A stretch of 64,000 nt of DNA from Acholoe squamosa. Its lineage: Eukaryota; Annelida; Polychaeta; Phyllodocida; Polynoidae. The DNA lies in NCBI GenBank assembly GCA_949317995.1, contig OX439051.1, positions 43,651,250 through 43,715,249 of the forward strand. Direction: 5' to 3'. Below the pieces are notes generated by a model. It was given only the letters and a program-made list of their open reading frames with translations. It did no database searches and was not told where the DNA came from. Of the stretch, positions 8,622 through 18,400 are shown piece after piece. Each line of letters begins with the position of its first letter. Positions within the stretch are counted from its first letter, which is position 1. A program made the position numbers and the translations under genes.

Positions 8622-9161
8622 TTAGTTTTCCTCTGTACTTATTCCAGAGACACCCTCCTGTCTATGAGGGACAAGTTTCTCAGCCATACATTCGGAAGCA
8701 TAATGCCCCAGTTTCTGGCATCTGAAACATCTCCTTTGAGATTTATCAACTCTCGGTCTCTTCAGAGCTTCTGCTAATCCGGCTATTAATGTTTCCATCA
8801 TATTAGTCGGAGCAACAGCGGCTGCCACGGTTGGCTTGGCCGTAGAGGTTGCATTGCCAGATTGGGTCGGTCCGGAAGCTGTTTTACTAGCAACGGATCC
8901 TCCCCTCTCTCTTGAATGTACCTTCCTATACCGCTTCTGTCGGTAATACTTTCCAGCTACCTGGACTGATCCAATATATTCTCCGTTTTCATCGGAGACA
9001 TATTCCTCCTCCTGATCAGCCTCCTGCGAATCGACCGGGGCTAACTGGGAAGTTTCATATACCGGAGCAGGTGTACCTCCGTATTGGAACGGAGCTGCTC
9101 TTACCGGGTTAGGTCCTAGACCTACCAATCTTTTCTTCATATCATGTCCATCGATTGATAT
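8622..9161 (-). pseudogene. gag: Gypsy gag C-terminus with CCHC zinc knuckle, cut from the rest of gag
   Basis: The frame runs in from the left inner LTR and ends at TAA 8622. A Pro/Gln/Glu-rich stretch is followed by a nucleocapsid knuckle, CFRCQKLGHYASEC (C-X2-C-X4-H-X4-C), near 8705-8745. It has no start of its own except ATGs inside the LTR. Its first codons continue, in frame, the gag that now lies inverted at 9608-11897. It is therefore the 3' part of one split gag, not a separate gene. Confidence 0.8.
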
Positions 9162-9537
9162 TGTAGAGGTACATAACATATAAACCATAGCGTTGGGTAC
9201 CGTCTGATGTGGCAGGTGAGTCGAGTCGTCGGACGTTCCTCAGGTTCCGGATAGGTGGCAGCACCGATCCGGGTCTGTGGGGACATCTGACGACGAACAC
9301 CTGGGTCCTTATATAAAGCCCAGGGCTCGGCCACTACGTCAGAGGCCCTTCTGGCCTCTGAAGCATGTAGAACACCATTGATAATCATTAGCTGCCCCCT
9401 CCATACTATCGGGTAGCCGTGAGTGTGCATTCGTAATAAAATCTATCCGTTGGCATACACTTGAAACACCGTCTTACTCTTTCTTTCCGAATCATGAGAC
9501 CCGAACCCCCAGGTCCGTAAGGCCACAACCCCTTACA
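9162..9537 (+). repeat. Inner gypsy LTR (376 bp), plus orientation
   Basis: It starts TGTAGAGG and ends CCCCTTACA. TATATAAA lies at 9310-9317 and AATAAA at 9435-9440, giving a normal U3-R-U5 order on the plus strand. A primer-binding-site-like stretch follows at 9539. The same sequence occurs inverted at 11898-12273 with only about nine differences that I counted, so the pair is fairly young. ATAT precedes it at 9158-9161. Confidence 0.85.
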
Positions 9538-9538
9538 C

Positions 9539-9557
9539 TGGTGCCGTACGTCCGAAC
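9539..9557 (+). other. Primer-binding site of inner gypsy element
   Basis: One base after the LTR end, TGGTGCCGTACGTCCGAAC begins with TGG and would pair with a tRNA 3' end terminating in GGCACCA. Its place next to the LTR that precedes gag confirms that this LTR-gag junction is the true 5' junction of the gypsy element. I cannot name the primer tRNA with certainty. Confidence 0.55.
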
Positions 9558-9607
9558 GGCTAGTACATGGGTTAGATAGCCTCGCAGAAGCTAACCCAGC
9601 AGGGCAA

Positions 9608-11902
9608 TTGGTTGCCCAGGAGAATGGCAATGGATCATTAGTGCTCCAAACCCATTCGAACTCCCAAGATGCGGAATCTGCATCTTGGAGAGATCCCGAA
9701 CCTCACTATAATGATAGTGAGGAAAATCTACCAGACTCTGGACGACGTGAACAGTCCATACAGAGACAGAGTAACTTAATAGGCCAACAATCACTTGTTG
9801 ACGAATTGAGTAATTCGATGTTAGAAGTTGGTGGTAGTACTAACCCAGAACATCCGGCACCAATGCCAAAAAGGGTAACATTTGGAGAACTACCTTATAG
9901 ATTACCCAGACCCGGACTACCAATATTAGATTACAGCGCTATAGATGGCGACTTAACCTATGCGGTACCGGAAAGTGAGGAATTTAAACGACCGGATGTC
10001 CTGTTGTTAAATGAAACCTATGTAACTTTGAACGAGAACCTAAATACCTTGGTCAAAGCTAAAGATGAAGTATTCAATGAAAAACTTCAACTGGAAGAGG
10101 ACCTGACTGGCATGCGAAGCGAATTCGAAGCCAGAAGGAGTGAGTACATGAAGGAACTAGAAAATGAAGAAATAAAACTTCAAGAAATGAGAAAGTCATT
10201 CAATAAAGAATATGACAATAGACACATTCATATCCAAACATACATAGATACGAACGATCAACTAAGTCTTGATAAGGCAAAATACGAATCCGAAATATGC
10301 CATTATCAAAGCGAGTTAGAGAAATTGAAACTTCAGTGTAGTAAACAAGCTGAAGACAATGAAACCATCTGGGTAGGCATTATAGCTTACAATAAACAAC
10401 TGGAGGAGGATAGACAGAAACTCACGAATGAGCTTCAGGAATTGCAGACTACTGCAATAACCCTAGACAAATGCGTAGAAGCCGCCCAATTGACTATAGG
10501 TACTATAGATCCAGCTGTGGTGTCTACAATGTTGGGGAAAACATCCAAAGATGCAACTCCAATTAGATACAACCCATTCGTTGACGATGGGGCTGATAAG
10601 AATGTAGTATCCGGAATCTATAAGAAACCGGATGATACCGCAGGTAATGGAAATGCACCTACACCAGCAGCTCCTATGCTGGATACAATAGGTCCGGCAC
10701 CCCCAATACCAGATTTGAGTCATAAAATTAAAGCGACTCACGATAGTGCTATTGGTGCTAACAATAATACACCGGTAGCACAACCGAGAGTACCGGGACC
10801 ACCGAGACATATGCTAACGCCACCTTCATATTTCTCTCAACCCGGCCATAGTACACCAGCAGGCGCAAGATTACCGAACCCATCTTCGGGTCAAGGTAAT
10901 GGTCCTAATGATGGACATTTTCCCAGACCGAACCCGCCACAAACCAATGTTAACGGCGGTACGTACCAACCAAGAACAACTTCCTATGGATATAGATATA
11001 ATTATAATCTGGCAGGAAGTAGTAATTACCAAAATGGTAATACCTATAATCAGGGATGGAATCAAAACAATTCTTACCCTAGGTATGCATCTTCCGGAAC
11101 AGCTGGAAATGCCGGTTATAGTGGCGGATGCCCTAGTGGTTCATCCGGGCACTATCCTAATAACAGTCCACCAGGAGGAAATCCTCCAGGCGGCCCAGGA
11201 GGATCCGGATCCCGAGGATCAGGATCGGGAGGGGATGGCAGGAAGCCAAATAGAAGAACTTCCATGCCTGCAGGGATGCAAACCATCTTTGATAGAAGCC
11301 AATGTATCCAAAACCTTGGCATCGACTGCTACCGAAAGGGAGCAGATGGCATGGAAGTCATGAACTGGAGCATGCGAGAAGCAGATAGACTACGCGGATG
11401 TAATAATCCGGCACGTAGACAGGCACGGATACCCCCTCCATATGATTCCAATGATCCATGGAAGGATAGGTATCAAGCTTTTGTCGACAAAGTCAATTGT
11501 AGTGGCTGGACAAAAGAAGAAGCTCTGCCCTATTTGATCTATTGGTTGAATAAAGGTGGAAAAGTAGCCCTCAATCAATGGAGAGCAGCATACGGAATAT
11601 ACGGCACCTATGATCAATTGGTCGAATGTGCCGCATACCTATTCGGATCAATCGTTAGAGAGGATCCATGGGTAAGCTTCAAGAAAAGGACACAGAAACC
11701 TAAAGAATCTCACAAGGTCTTTGGTTTGGAGCTACAGGACTTGCTATCAAAAGCGCGTCCGAATTGGGCTCATGACGATGACTGCTATCTACAGGAATTG
11801 TTTATACAATTCTACAATGGATTGCGGGATCCGGATCACAAACAAGTAGTTTGGGATTCTTGGAAGGATGACACTTCCTTCAGTGACCTGTGCATATTGT
11901 AA
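9608..11902 (+). CDS. gag: Gypsy gag (matrix/capsid part), inverted relative to pol
   Basis: About 763 codons are open on the plus strand, while pol reads on the minus strand. The frame is already open from the primer site, but no ATG lies in frame until about 9819, so the real start is unclear. Residues 125-290 are Glu/Lys/Gln-rich and likely coiled coil. Residues 330-540 are Pro-, Asn-, Tyr- and Gly-rich low complexity. Residues 560-763 look like a retrotransposon capsid (WTKEEALPYLIYWL, YLFGSIVREDPW, FGLELQDLLSKARP). The last codons (11898-11902) come from the inverted LTR; true gag stops at 11897. Its continuation lies at 9161 on the other strand. Confidence 0.8.
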   Translation: MVAQENGNGSLVLQTHSNSQDAESASWRDPEPHYNDSEENLPDSGRREQSIQRQSNLIGQQSLVDELSNSMLEVGGSTNPEHPAPMPKRVTFGELPYRLPRPGLPILDYSAIDGDLTYAVPESEEFKRPDVLLLNETYVTLNENLNTLVKAKDEVFNEKLQLEEDLTGMRSEFEARRSEYMKELENEEIKLQEMRKSFNKEYDNRHIHIQTYIDTNDQLSLDKAKYESEICHYQSELEKLKLQCSKQAEDNETIWVGIIAYNKQLEEDRQKLTNELQELQTTAITLDKCVEAAQLTIGTIDPAVVSTMLGKTSKDATPIRYNPFVDDGADKNVVSGIYKKPDDTAGNGNAPTPAAPMLDTIGPAPPIPDLSHKIKATHDSAIGANNNTPVAQPRVPGPPRHMLTPPSYFSQPGHSTPAGARLPNPSSGQGNGPNDGHFPRPNPPQTNVNGGTYQPRTTSYGYRYNYNLAGSSNYQNGNTYNQGWNQNNSYPRYASSGTAGNAGYSGGCPSGSSGHYPNNSPPGGNPPGGPGGSGSRGSGSGGDGRKPNRRTSMPAGMQTIFDRSQCIQNLGIDCYRKGADGMEVMNWSMREADRLRGCNNPARRQARIPPPYDSNDPWKDRYQAFVDKVNCSGWTKEEALPYLIYWLNKGGKVALNQWRAAYGIYGTYDQLVECAAYLFGSIVREDPWVSFKKRTQKPKESHKVFGLELQDLLSKARPNWAHDDDCYLQELFIQFYNGLRDPDHKQVVWDSWKDDTSFSDLCIL

Positions 11903-12273
11903 GGGGTTGTGGCCTTACGGACCTGGGAGTTCGGGTCTTACGATTCGGAAAGAAAGAGTAAGACGGTGTTTCAAGTGTATGCCAACGGATAGATTTTATT
12001 ACGAATGCACACTCACGGCTACCCGATAGTATGGAGGGGGCAGCTAATAATTTTCAATGGTGTTCTACATGCTTCGGAGGCCAGAAGGGCCTCTGACGTA
12101 GCGGCCGAGCCCTGGGCTTTATATAAGGACCCAGGTGTTCGTCGTCAGATGTCCCCACAGACCCGGATCGGTGCTGCCACCTATCCGGAACCTGAGGAAC
12201 GTCCGACGACTCGACTCACCCGCCACGTCAGACGGTACCCAACGCTATGGTTTATATGTTATGTACCTCTACA
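11898..12273 (-). repeat. Inner gypsy LTR (376 bp), inverted copy
   Basis: This is the same LTR as 9162-9537 in opposite orientation: on the minus strand it runs TGTAGAGG at 12273 to CCCCTTACA at 11898. ATAT lies at 11894-11897, matching the ATAT beside the other copy. With gag between the two inverted LTRs, this arrangement is a substrate for, and probably the product of, inversion. Confidence 0.85.
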
Positions 12274-13833
12274 CCACTCCCTCAGACATTTAGGAGGGTG
12301 TTATAGTTATAGTAATATTACTGGGATAACATTTCTATATGTCTAAACCCTTAGTAATAGAGGTACAACCATAGATATAACGTTAACACCAAGTTAAATA
12401 TGATTCGAATGTCATATACATATATTTGATAGTGTATGTAGTTACATAATAACAAATTGGATGTTGGAATATGATACGAATTACTTAAATGAGTAACAGT
12501 TGTATGTATCGAAACTGTTAATTAGCTTTTTATATACCATAGAATAACATTTTATGTTTACGGTATAAGTAATAGGACAAGTATCATAATTCGTATACAT
12601 GTGATAGTAACAGTTATGTGTAACGGAACTGTTAATATTAAATAAATCACATAATAACATCCATATGTGTTTGTAGTTATTAATACCACATTTGATTATA
12701 TAGTCTTGAAAAAGACTTTAAGAATAACTACACTATCTAATGACATATAATCATGTATCATCATCGTATGATAACCATAAGAATCCGTTAAGGATTCCGT
12801 GAGTAGTACGAATAGAACCGTTATAAATTATACACTTGAAAAGAAAAAAAATCACGGTGTAGTAATGAATATGATAATATATATGATATCACCGTGTACC
12901 AAATAACCTTTATAACACCAGATTAATATATTTATAATGTAATATGCCTCGCAGGACAATGATATGTACATTCTGGTGTAGTTTACCGGATCTTTTATTA
13001 TAAATATGAACAGTAATCTGAGATCCGTACTAATAGACATGTATGTACCCGTATTATAATATATAGTAAGTTATGACCACAGTGTGAATATGCACATACA
13101 AATGACATTATAGAAAAATAGATATGTGACATTATGTACAATATAAAAATGGTAGATGCTGCTGGAGTCTTCTGCTGTAGTTTTCTGGATACTAGAAGGT
13201 AAGTGTGGTCAGCTAACCACGGGATGGACGTGCTAAAGTCTATGATTCCTGGTTATTAAAGTGAACACGGTAGATGAATTTGGGGCAGCTACCCACAATC
13301 CTCTGGAAGTGCTATAGTTCATAAGTATATCCGAATGGTGTAGAGTAGAAGTAGAGTGTAGATCCGGTTTTGTCAACAGTGTAGTAGCGTAATCCATTTA
13401 AGTATTGTTGACATAAGTGAAAAGTCCAATATAGGCTGGTCCGGAAGTAGTAGTAATATGTAGTATTAGTACATTCGGGAGTATAGGTGAAATGTAGAGT
13501 TAACACAGAATCGTAAAGTCCATCCTAGTATAGTGGTTAGCACAGATAGCAGCAGAAGTCTGGAACCAGCATCTGGATACGTCTGACAGCAGCAAGTCTA
13601 CTATCGGATTTTTTATAAGTGTAGTTCTGAATCCGAATAGGCTATTCAGGGTATAATAAAAATTATACAGCCTGAATCATACAATAAGCTGGGCATAAAA
13701 GGAACCCGGAACACAAAGAACAGGTGTTCATATACTAATAAAAGACATTCGCAGACCTGTAGGGTTTCGCAAAGACTAAATCTGGTTACTAGTGGAGAAG
13801 AAAATAAAATTTAGAAAATAACCCGTAGCATGC
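12274..13833. other. AT-rich non-coding region inside the composite element
   Basis: No coding sequence is visible. AT-rich DNA has repeated GTAACAGTT...AACTGTTA hairpin-like pairs near 12488-12520 and 12607-12635. Around 13155 and 13545 there are GCTGCTGGAGTCTTCTGCTG-like stretches in both orientations. In the circular-order reading it would be the 3' untranslated region between the accessory ORF and the gypsy LTR. Confidence 0.5.
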
Positions 13834-14459
13834 TTAGGTGGATTTCTTCGCATGCTTCTTCTTAAGAAGAGCTAGAGCCGATTCGGGAGTGCCATCCCAC
13901 TCGTCGAGATCGACTCCGAATACCCTCATGAACTTGGTGTTCATGTTGGTATTCCGGGTGATTTCTTCTTTAACACGTTTCTCCAAGACGTGTACGTCCA
14001 TAGCTGCCTTTTCTTGGGCAGCTGAGGGTCTCGAGGCACTGCTTTTCAGCATCCGCAACCTCCGTCATGCACAACAGGGTATCATTAAGAAGACCCTGAT
14101 GGAACGCTGTCGCTTTCTCGCGGACACATTTCTCCCAGTGGGTGTAGATGGCCTTCTGGACATCCGCTTCCCCCTGGCGAGACTTCTCAAACCAAACTTC
14201 CGCATTACCGGTTTTAATGGTAATGGCATCTTTTGGTTTCTCTGGTGTAGCGACAGCCTTGGGGGGAGTCGATACGGACTGAGGACCACTTCCGGGTGTG
14301 GGACTTCTGGACACGCCTGCTGTTGGTACACAGTAGGTTGGAGGCTGGTTCTGCTTCAGCCCCATCTGCAGATAACGCTTCAGCCTGCTAGGGGTGAACT
14401 AGTCACCTGCTGGAGGTTGGGTTGGAGGAGCAGGGTTGGTTGAAGCTGATGGGGAGGAG
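13834..14459 (-). pseudogene. Broken ORF related to the C-terminus of the zinc-finger ORF
   Basis: Read on the minus strand from the right outer LTR, a Pro-rich stretch and a stop precede FTPSRLKRYLQMGLKQ. This resembles FTPEQLNLYLQMVLHQ at the far end of the 844-codon ORF. A Pro/Ser-rich linker and a helical Glu/Lys/Gln-rich region follow (through 13970). A frameshift near 14045 then moves the frame to 14058-13834, which ends KKKHAKKST and a stop. It may be the missing C-terminal part of the zinc-finger ORF from a related copy. I do not recognise a domain. Confidence 0.5.
14448..14459 (+). other. Polypurine tract candidate of outer element
   Basis: GATGGGGAGGAG, with one interruption by T, abuts the right outer LTR, where a plus-strand LTR element needs its polypurine tract. 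No comparable tract lies inside the left repeat on the minus strand, so it supports plus orientation of the outer element. Confidence 0.45.
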
Positions 14460-14711
14460 TGTAGGGGCAGTAATTCCCCGTACTTGGAGGAGATACCGAG
14501 TGGTCCCACCTTGCGAGGGGGATCTCTAGAGAGCTCGGTACCAGGTAATCACTGCCCCCTAGTGTGTGTATCATACCGATCCAGGTGTAGTTGGAAGGTA
14601 GAGAATGTCAGGCCAGGGGAAGTAGCTCAGTGGTAGAGCATCTGCTTCGAAGTTGGAGGGTCCCGGGTTCGAGTCCCGGTTTCTCCATGACATTTTCCGC
14701 TGACCACTACA
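14460..14711 (+). repeat. Right outer LTR-like repeat, with tRNA-like domain
   Basis: This is the same 252-bp sequence as 1344-1595, with TG...CA ends. AATC follows at 14712-14715. The near identity of the two copies implies recent insertion or gene conversion, in contrast with the decayed gypsy coding region inside. Confidence 0.75.
14616..14687 (+). tRNA. tRNA-like sequence inside right outer LTR (anticodon CGA)
   Basis: This is the same cloverleaf as 1500-1571. The one visible change is C to T in the anticodon stem (TCTGC), which turns a G:C pair into a G:U wobble and so keeps the fold. The short variable loop makes it atypical for serine. It is probably a tRNA-derived element, not a working tRNA gene. 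Confidence 0.6.
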
Positions 14712-15164
14712 AATCTATGAGCTCAACATGTCACATTTACAATGGTATGAGAGGCCTTCTGTTCTCTGGACGACATTTCTTAAAATACTTCGATTAGGCA
14801 CAGGCAGCACTATCCAAAACGTGCCAATGTTTACTGAGTAGTCACACCAAACGTCATTTACCTTGCCAAAGAAAAGGTGCTATAATTCTGCCCTGTTATA
14901 GTCTAGCCTCTGTTATGAGTGGTACAGCTCAAGTCGCCTATTATGTAAGTAATGGGAGATAAAGAATGAGGCCGAGTTCATTATCTCCCACTACAAGCAT
15001 GAGTCGATTGATATCCATACCTTACTTAGTTTATTACATGATTAATTAATAAAAGGTGAAAAAGCAATAAAAAACAATTTGAAAGAGACATAGCATGTGA
15101 GTAAACAAAAAAACTACCCAGCATCATTCGTACCTGGATATATCAAAAATCGTTCACCTCCATG

Positions 15165-15250
15165 CCGGAACCGGGACTCGACCACCCACATTATACAAAA
15201 TGCCGACTCTGAGCGCGACATGCTACTGACTGCTCCTTAGAGCAAGCTGT
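15165..15250 (-). repeat. Possible tRNA-derived SINE fragment
   Basis: On the minus strand a B-box-like GGTCGAGTCCCGG follows, about 45 bases downstream, an A-box-like AGTAGCATGTCGCG. The stretch ends GGTTCCGGCATGG. This spacing is that of a tRNA-derived SINE head, but I cannot draw a good cloverleaf. Confidence 0.35.
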
Positions 15251-15404
15251 CTGACTAGGTGTATACACCTCTATAAGTACAATGCCCTTCATACATTGTG
15301 CATGTGATAAAGCTGGGGTTGCTCCTAACCAGGCCATAACAATGGAATGCTACTATAGTACTAGTAGGACGTGTGGGTCTCAGTCACCTCAATCACCTCT
15401 TCTA

Positions 15405-15480
15405 ATGGAGCAGGCGATATGGCATCGGACTCAAAGTCTTAGGGTTGAACGATCAAACCCCACCTTTGCCAATGAATTTC
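15405..15480 (+). repeat. Possible tRNA(Leu)-like relic
   Basis: ATGGCATCGGACTCAAAGTC gives an A-box-like start and an anticodon-loop-like CTCAAAG (CAA). GGGTTGAACGATCAAACCC resembles a T arm. The acceptor ends do not pair convincingly. Confidence 0.25.
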
Positions 15481-18400
15481 TCGTTGGTTTTAACATGTAC
15501 CATATGGCATGTGACATGTCTCAAATGGTGCTGATATCCACCCCAAACAGTGCCTGATATCCACCTATGATTTGCTCACATGGGGCATGCAATATGCAAA
15601 ATTATCAGCACGGGAATATCCAGGAAAAGCACTGTGAGTCACAGAAATCGTGTAAGAACAAGAAATAGCAACCTGTACCTTTATTCTGCACTTCATAGCT
15701 TACTCTGTGCAATAGGTTCAATCAGGACAGACCGACCACTTTCAACCCTTAATTCTGCCTATGGTTCCTTGTGTGATATTTCCTTTGTTGTAGAATTATT
15801 ATGTTGAGAAGGAGCCAATTGCCCCGGTTTTGAATTGAGGACAATGGAGAGCCATATTGGATTGCATATCTCCCATTACAATTTATGAAATTAAAATACT
15901 TTGAATGGGAAAATTGCATCAGGAAATTAGTTCTTGATATTCTATGACTATGCATCCAGAACAACCCAGAATGCCTCCAGTCATATTACCCAATCGTTAT
16001 AACATGATCTTGTACAGGGAGAATAGAGAAAATACACATGTAGAGGTGCCTATGTAATCGGACGCCATTTCATGACTGCTCTGTATGGCATCTATTACAA
16101 CAGCAGGTGATATATTAATGATTATAATAAACATTATTGAGAGCTGTCCTTCTGAGCCAACTCTCAAATCGAGCTGATTTGCATAAGATTTGAGGACAAA
16201 AAGACTAAAGGGAATCTAAAGGGGTTTCTTCTTTTTTATGTGTATTCCTCTATTTATCTATTTTATATACTTTCTCTCTCCTTTTTGGGGCGGGGTGTAA
16301 GTAAAATACTAATTTCCAGACCTTGCACACAGGTTGCCATCATCAAGAACCCACTGATTGGAATTGGCATTATCAATTTTGGTCTGGATGGTACCCTCAA
16401 ATAGGTTGATCTATTTTTGTCAGATATTTCCTGTCAAACTGCTGGTTTATATAGATATAGATAGACACCATCCACATCCAGGACCTCCCACCTCACACCC
16501 CACAGTAAGCCTCCGTTACTTAGATGGTGATTGTGTTTGGAACCACAAAAACAGGAGTGCTGCTTTTTGGAGCTCTTTTTCACTGTGATACTTTCTTTCA
16601 CTTTGCGTTGCTTGGTGGGGATAAGGACGGCCAATCATGGCTTATTACGCTGTAAATAAATCATTGCGAAGCTCATCTGGACTGGTTGTTTATTCACTGC
16701 CTCTTGTTTTCTGTAGTACCCACACGGTGGGCTTGGACCTGTTACAAAACAAACGATTAGGAAATCTCCAGATGCTTGTAGCACACGATCACACTTTATT
16801 ATCTTATGTTAGGCCACTCCCCCAGTGAAAGGTGGTCAGAAATGAAAAGGAAAATTCAATGGAGACTACAGGCCTCAATCTGTGAATTTCATCATGTATG
16901 CCAAATTCTAAATGGGGGGCTTTATTTACCGTTCTTGGCTGCCCCCTTTAGTTTACAGTGGGAACTGTCTCCTGTGCGCTATTTTGCAGTCATATCCTTT
17001 AAGTAAGTTCAATGTGCAACGACATGGCATTCGCTCAAGAAATAGGAGAAACAATCACCATCTCCCATCAAGCATCACAGCCTAGTCTGTGCAAAATCTA
17101 ATATTGAAGCATTAAAATATGGTTTTAACTCACCAATGTTGCTTCAGGGTTCCTCACTGAGGGATGAAATGATCACGTGTGATTTTAAGTAAGCAGTACT
17201 TTATTTCATATGGCACACCCAGTACCTATGTGTAATATTATCAATATGGTACTTTCCTTTTGTACAACAATATTACACCCTCCAAGTGGTGGTGTGTGAT
17301 GTGACCAATATGGTACTTTGTTTCTTTACACAACACTTAGACTCCTTGTGTTATTGATGATCAAAAGAGGTTTTCACCATTTGTTACCAACGCTAATTAT
17401 CCTCTAATGATGAACACCACCCCCTAGCTGACCTTTTCTAAATGTCAGGGGTTCACACATCCCCTGTCACGGGCACCAAGTAACGGGGCTCCCCTGGTGG
17501 AGATGCAGGAAACTAGCCTTTAAGCGGGTAGTTGGGCACCTTTTTCACACCGAGTGTAAGAGTGGGTTTTAGCGCCTGGAAGTGGTGGTAGGAACGCGTG
17601 TTGAGGGTGTTTTAAAGTAGTCACTTATTTGGCAGTGGGGCTTTAATGTGTCGGGGGGGGGAGAATGACAATAGCAGCTGACCGGATAATAGAACTAAAG
17701 CAGACCCTTCAAAGCTGCTGATGCAGGAGTGCATACATCATGACCATTGATGGTCATGTTTAACCAATGAATATATATAGCACACAGACTCACCAGTATT
17801 TCATTTGTGCATCATGATGATCCACCGGGGGTATCTCACCCCCATAGGGTGGGCATGATGCATTCATGTGGCCCTGGCCAGTCACAAACCAGGGTCACAT
17901 TAATGAATCATGACAACCAAAGGCCATGATGAATGCATGTACATAAATTAGCGGTCTTTAACCCTTGGGTTGAATGAATCTGTTGTAACCTATCACGAAT
18001 GTGCATAATTATGGCGTCATCTTCAAGTTTAAGTTAACAGTGCTTATTACATGACCTCTGTGATTTTGGGTGCTTTTTCTGGATATTCCCATTCTGATAC
18101 CTGTCAACATTGCAGGTCCAAGGAGTGCTGATACCCTGGATAGCAGCACTCCTAGGAGTGCTAATATCCAGGATATCAGCTCGACATGATGCACTAATGC
18201 AACACTGGCGACTAACTCGCTGCATCATTGAACCAAGAGGCATCATGTGGACCTTTAGCAGGGTTAACCCACCCTGTGGTTCATGGTTATTCAGGAGCTG
18301 TATATATCACATTAGCAGGCTTTATTAATAAGAGATGCTTTAAGTGGTCCCTAAATGAGTAGTAAAACTTCATTAAACCCCTACAATTTGATATCTCACA

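Larger units (their letters stand above)
4426..12273 (-). mobile_element. Ty3/gypsy (Metaviridae-type) element, rearranged and broken
   Basis: In minus-strand order the element has an LTR (12273-11898), an inverted gag block carrying an extra inverted LTR, a nucleocapsid knuckle, protease, RT, RNase H, integrase and a basic tail. The order PR-RT-RH-IN is diagnostic of Ty3/gypsy. There are two in-frame stops and at least one frameshift in pol. No second LTR copy is found beyond pol; instead the zinc-finger ORF and the outer repeat follow. The zinc-finger ORF probably belongs to this element. Confidence 0.8.
1344..14711 (+). mobile_element. Composite LTR-type element with tRNA-bearing terminal repeats
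   Basis: Two nearly identical 252-bp direct repeats (1344-1595 and 14460-14711), each starting TGTAGGGG and ending CCACTACA, enclose 12.9 kb. AATC occurs immediately outside both ends (1340-1343 and 14712-14715), as expected for a 4-bp target-site duplication of a single insertion. Just inside the left repeat, 1597-1604 reads TGGTGGAG, a plausible primer-binding site. Just inside the right repeat, 14448-14459 is a purine tract. Both suit a plus-strand LTR element. The interior codes on the minus strand for a broken Ty3/gypsy element plus an inverted gag segment, so the outer element looks like a carrier that captured, or was recombined into, gypsy DNA. The 4-bp duplication is short, so the boundary claim rests mainly on the TG...CA repeats. 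Confidence 0.75.
14716..18180. other. Intergenic DNA, no gene seen
   Basis: No coding sequence is recognised. Contents include a small stem-loop at 14951-14986 (GGGAGATAA/TTATCTCCC), tRNA-derived pieces near 15165-15250 and 15405-15480, and dispersed ATGATGCA-type motifs at 17735-17930. Confidence 0.5.

Noticed and set aside
1344..14711. The two 252-bp repeats as independent SINE insertions
   Set aside because: Neither copy alone has a target duplication, while AATC flanks the outer edges of the pair and TG...CA ends coincide; one composite insertion is simpler.
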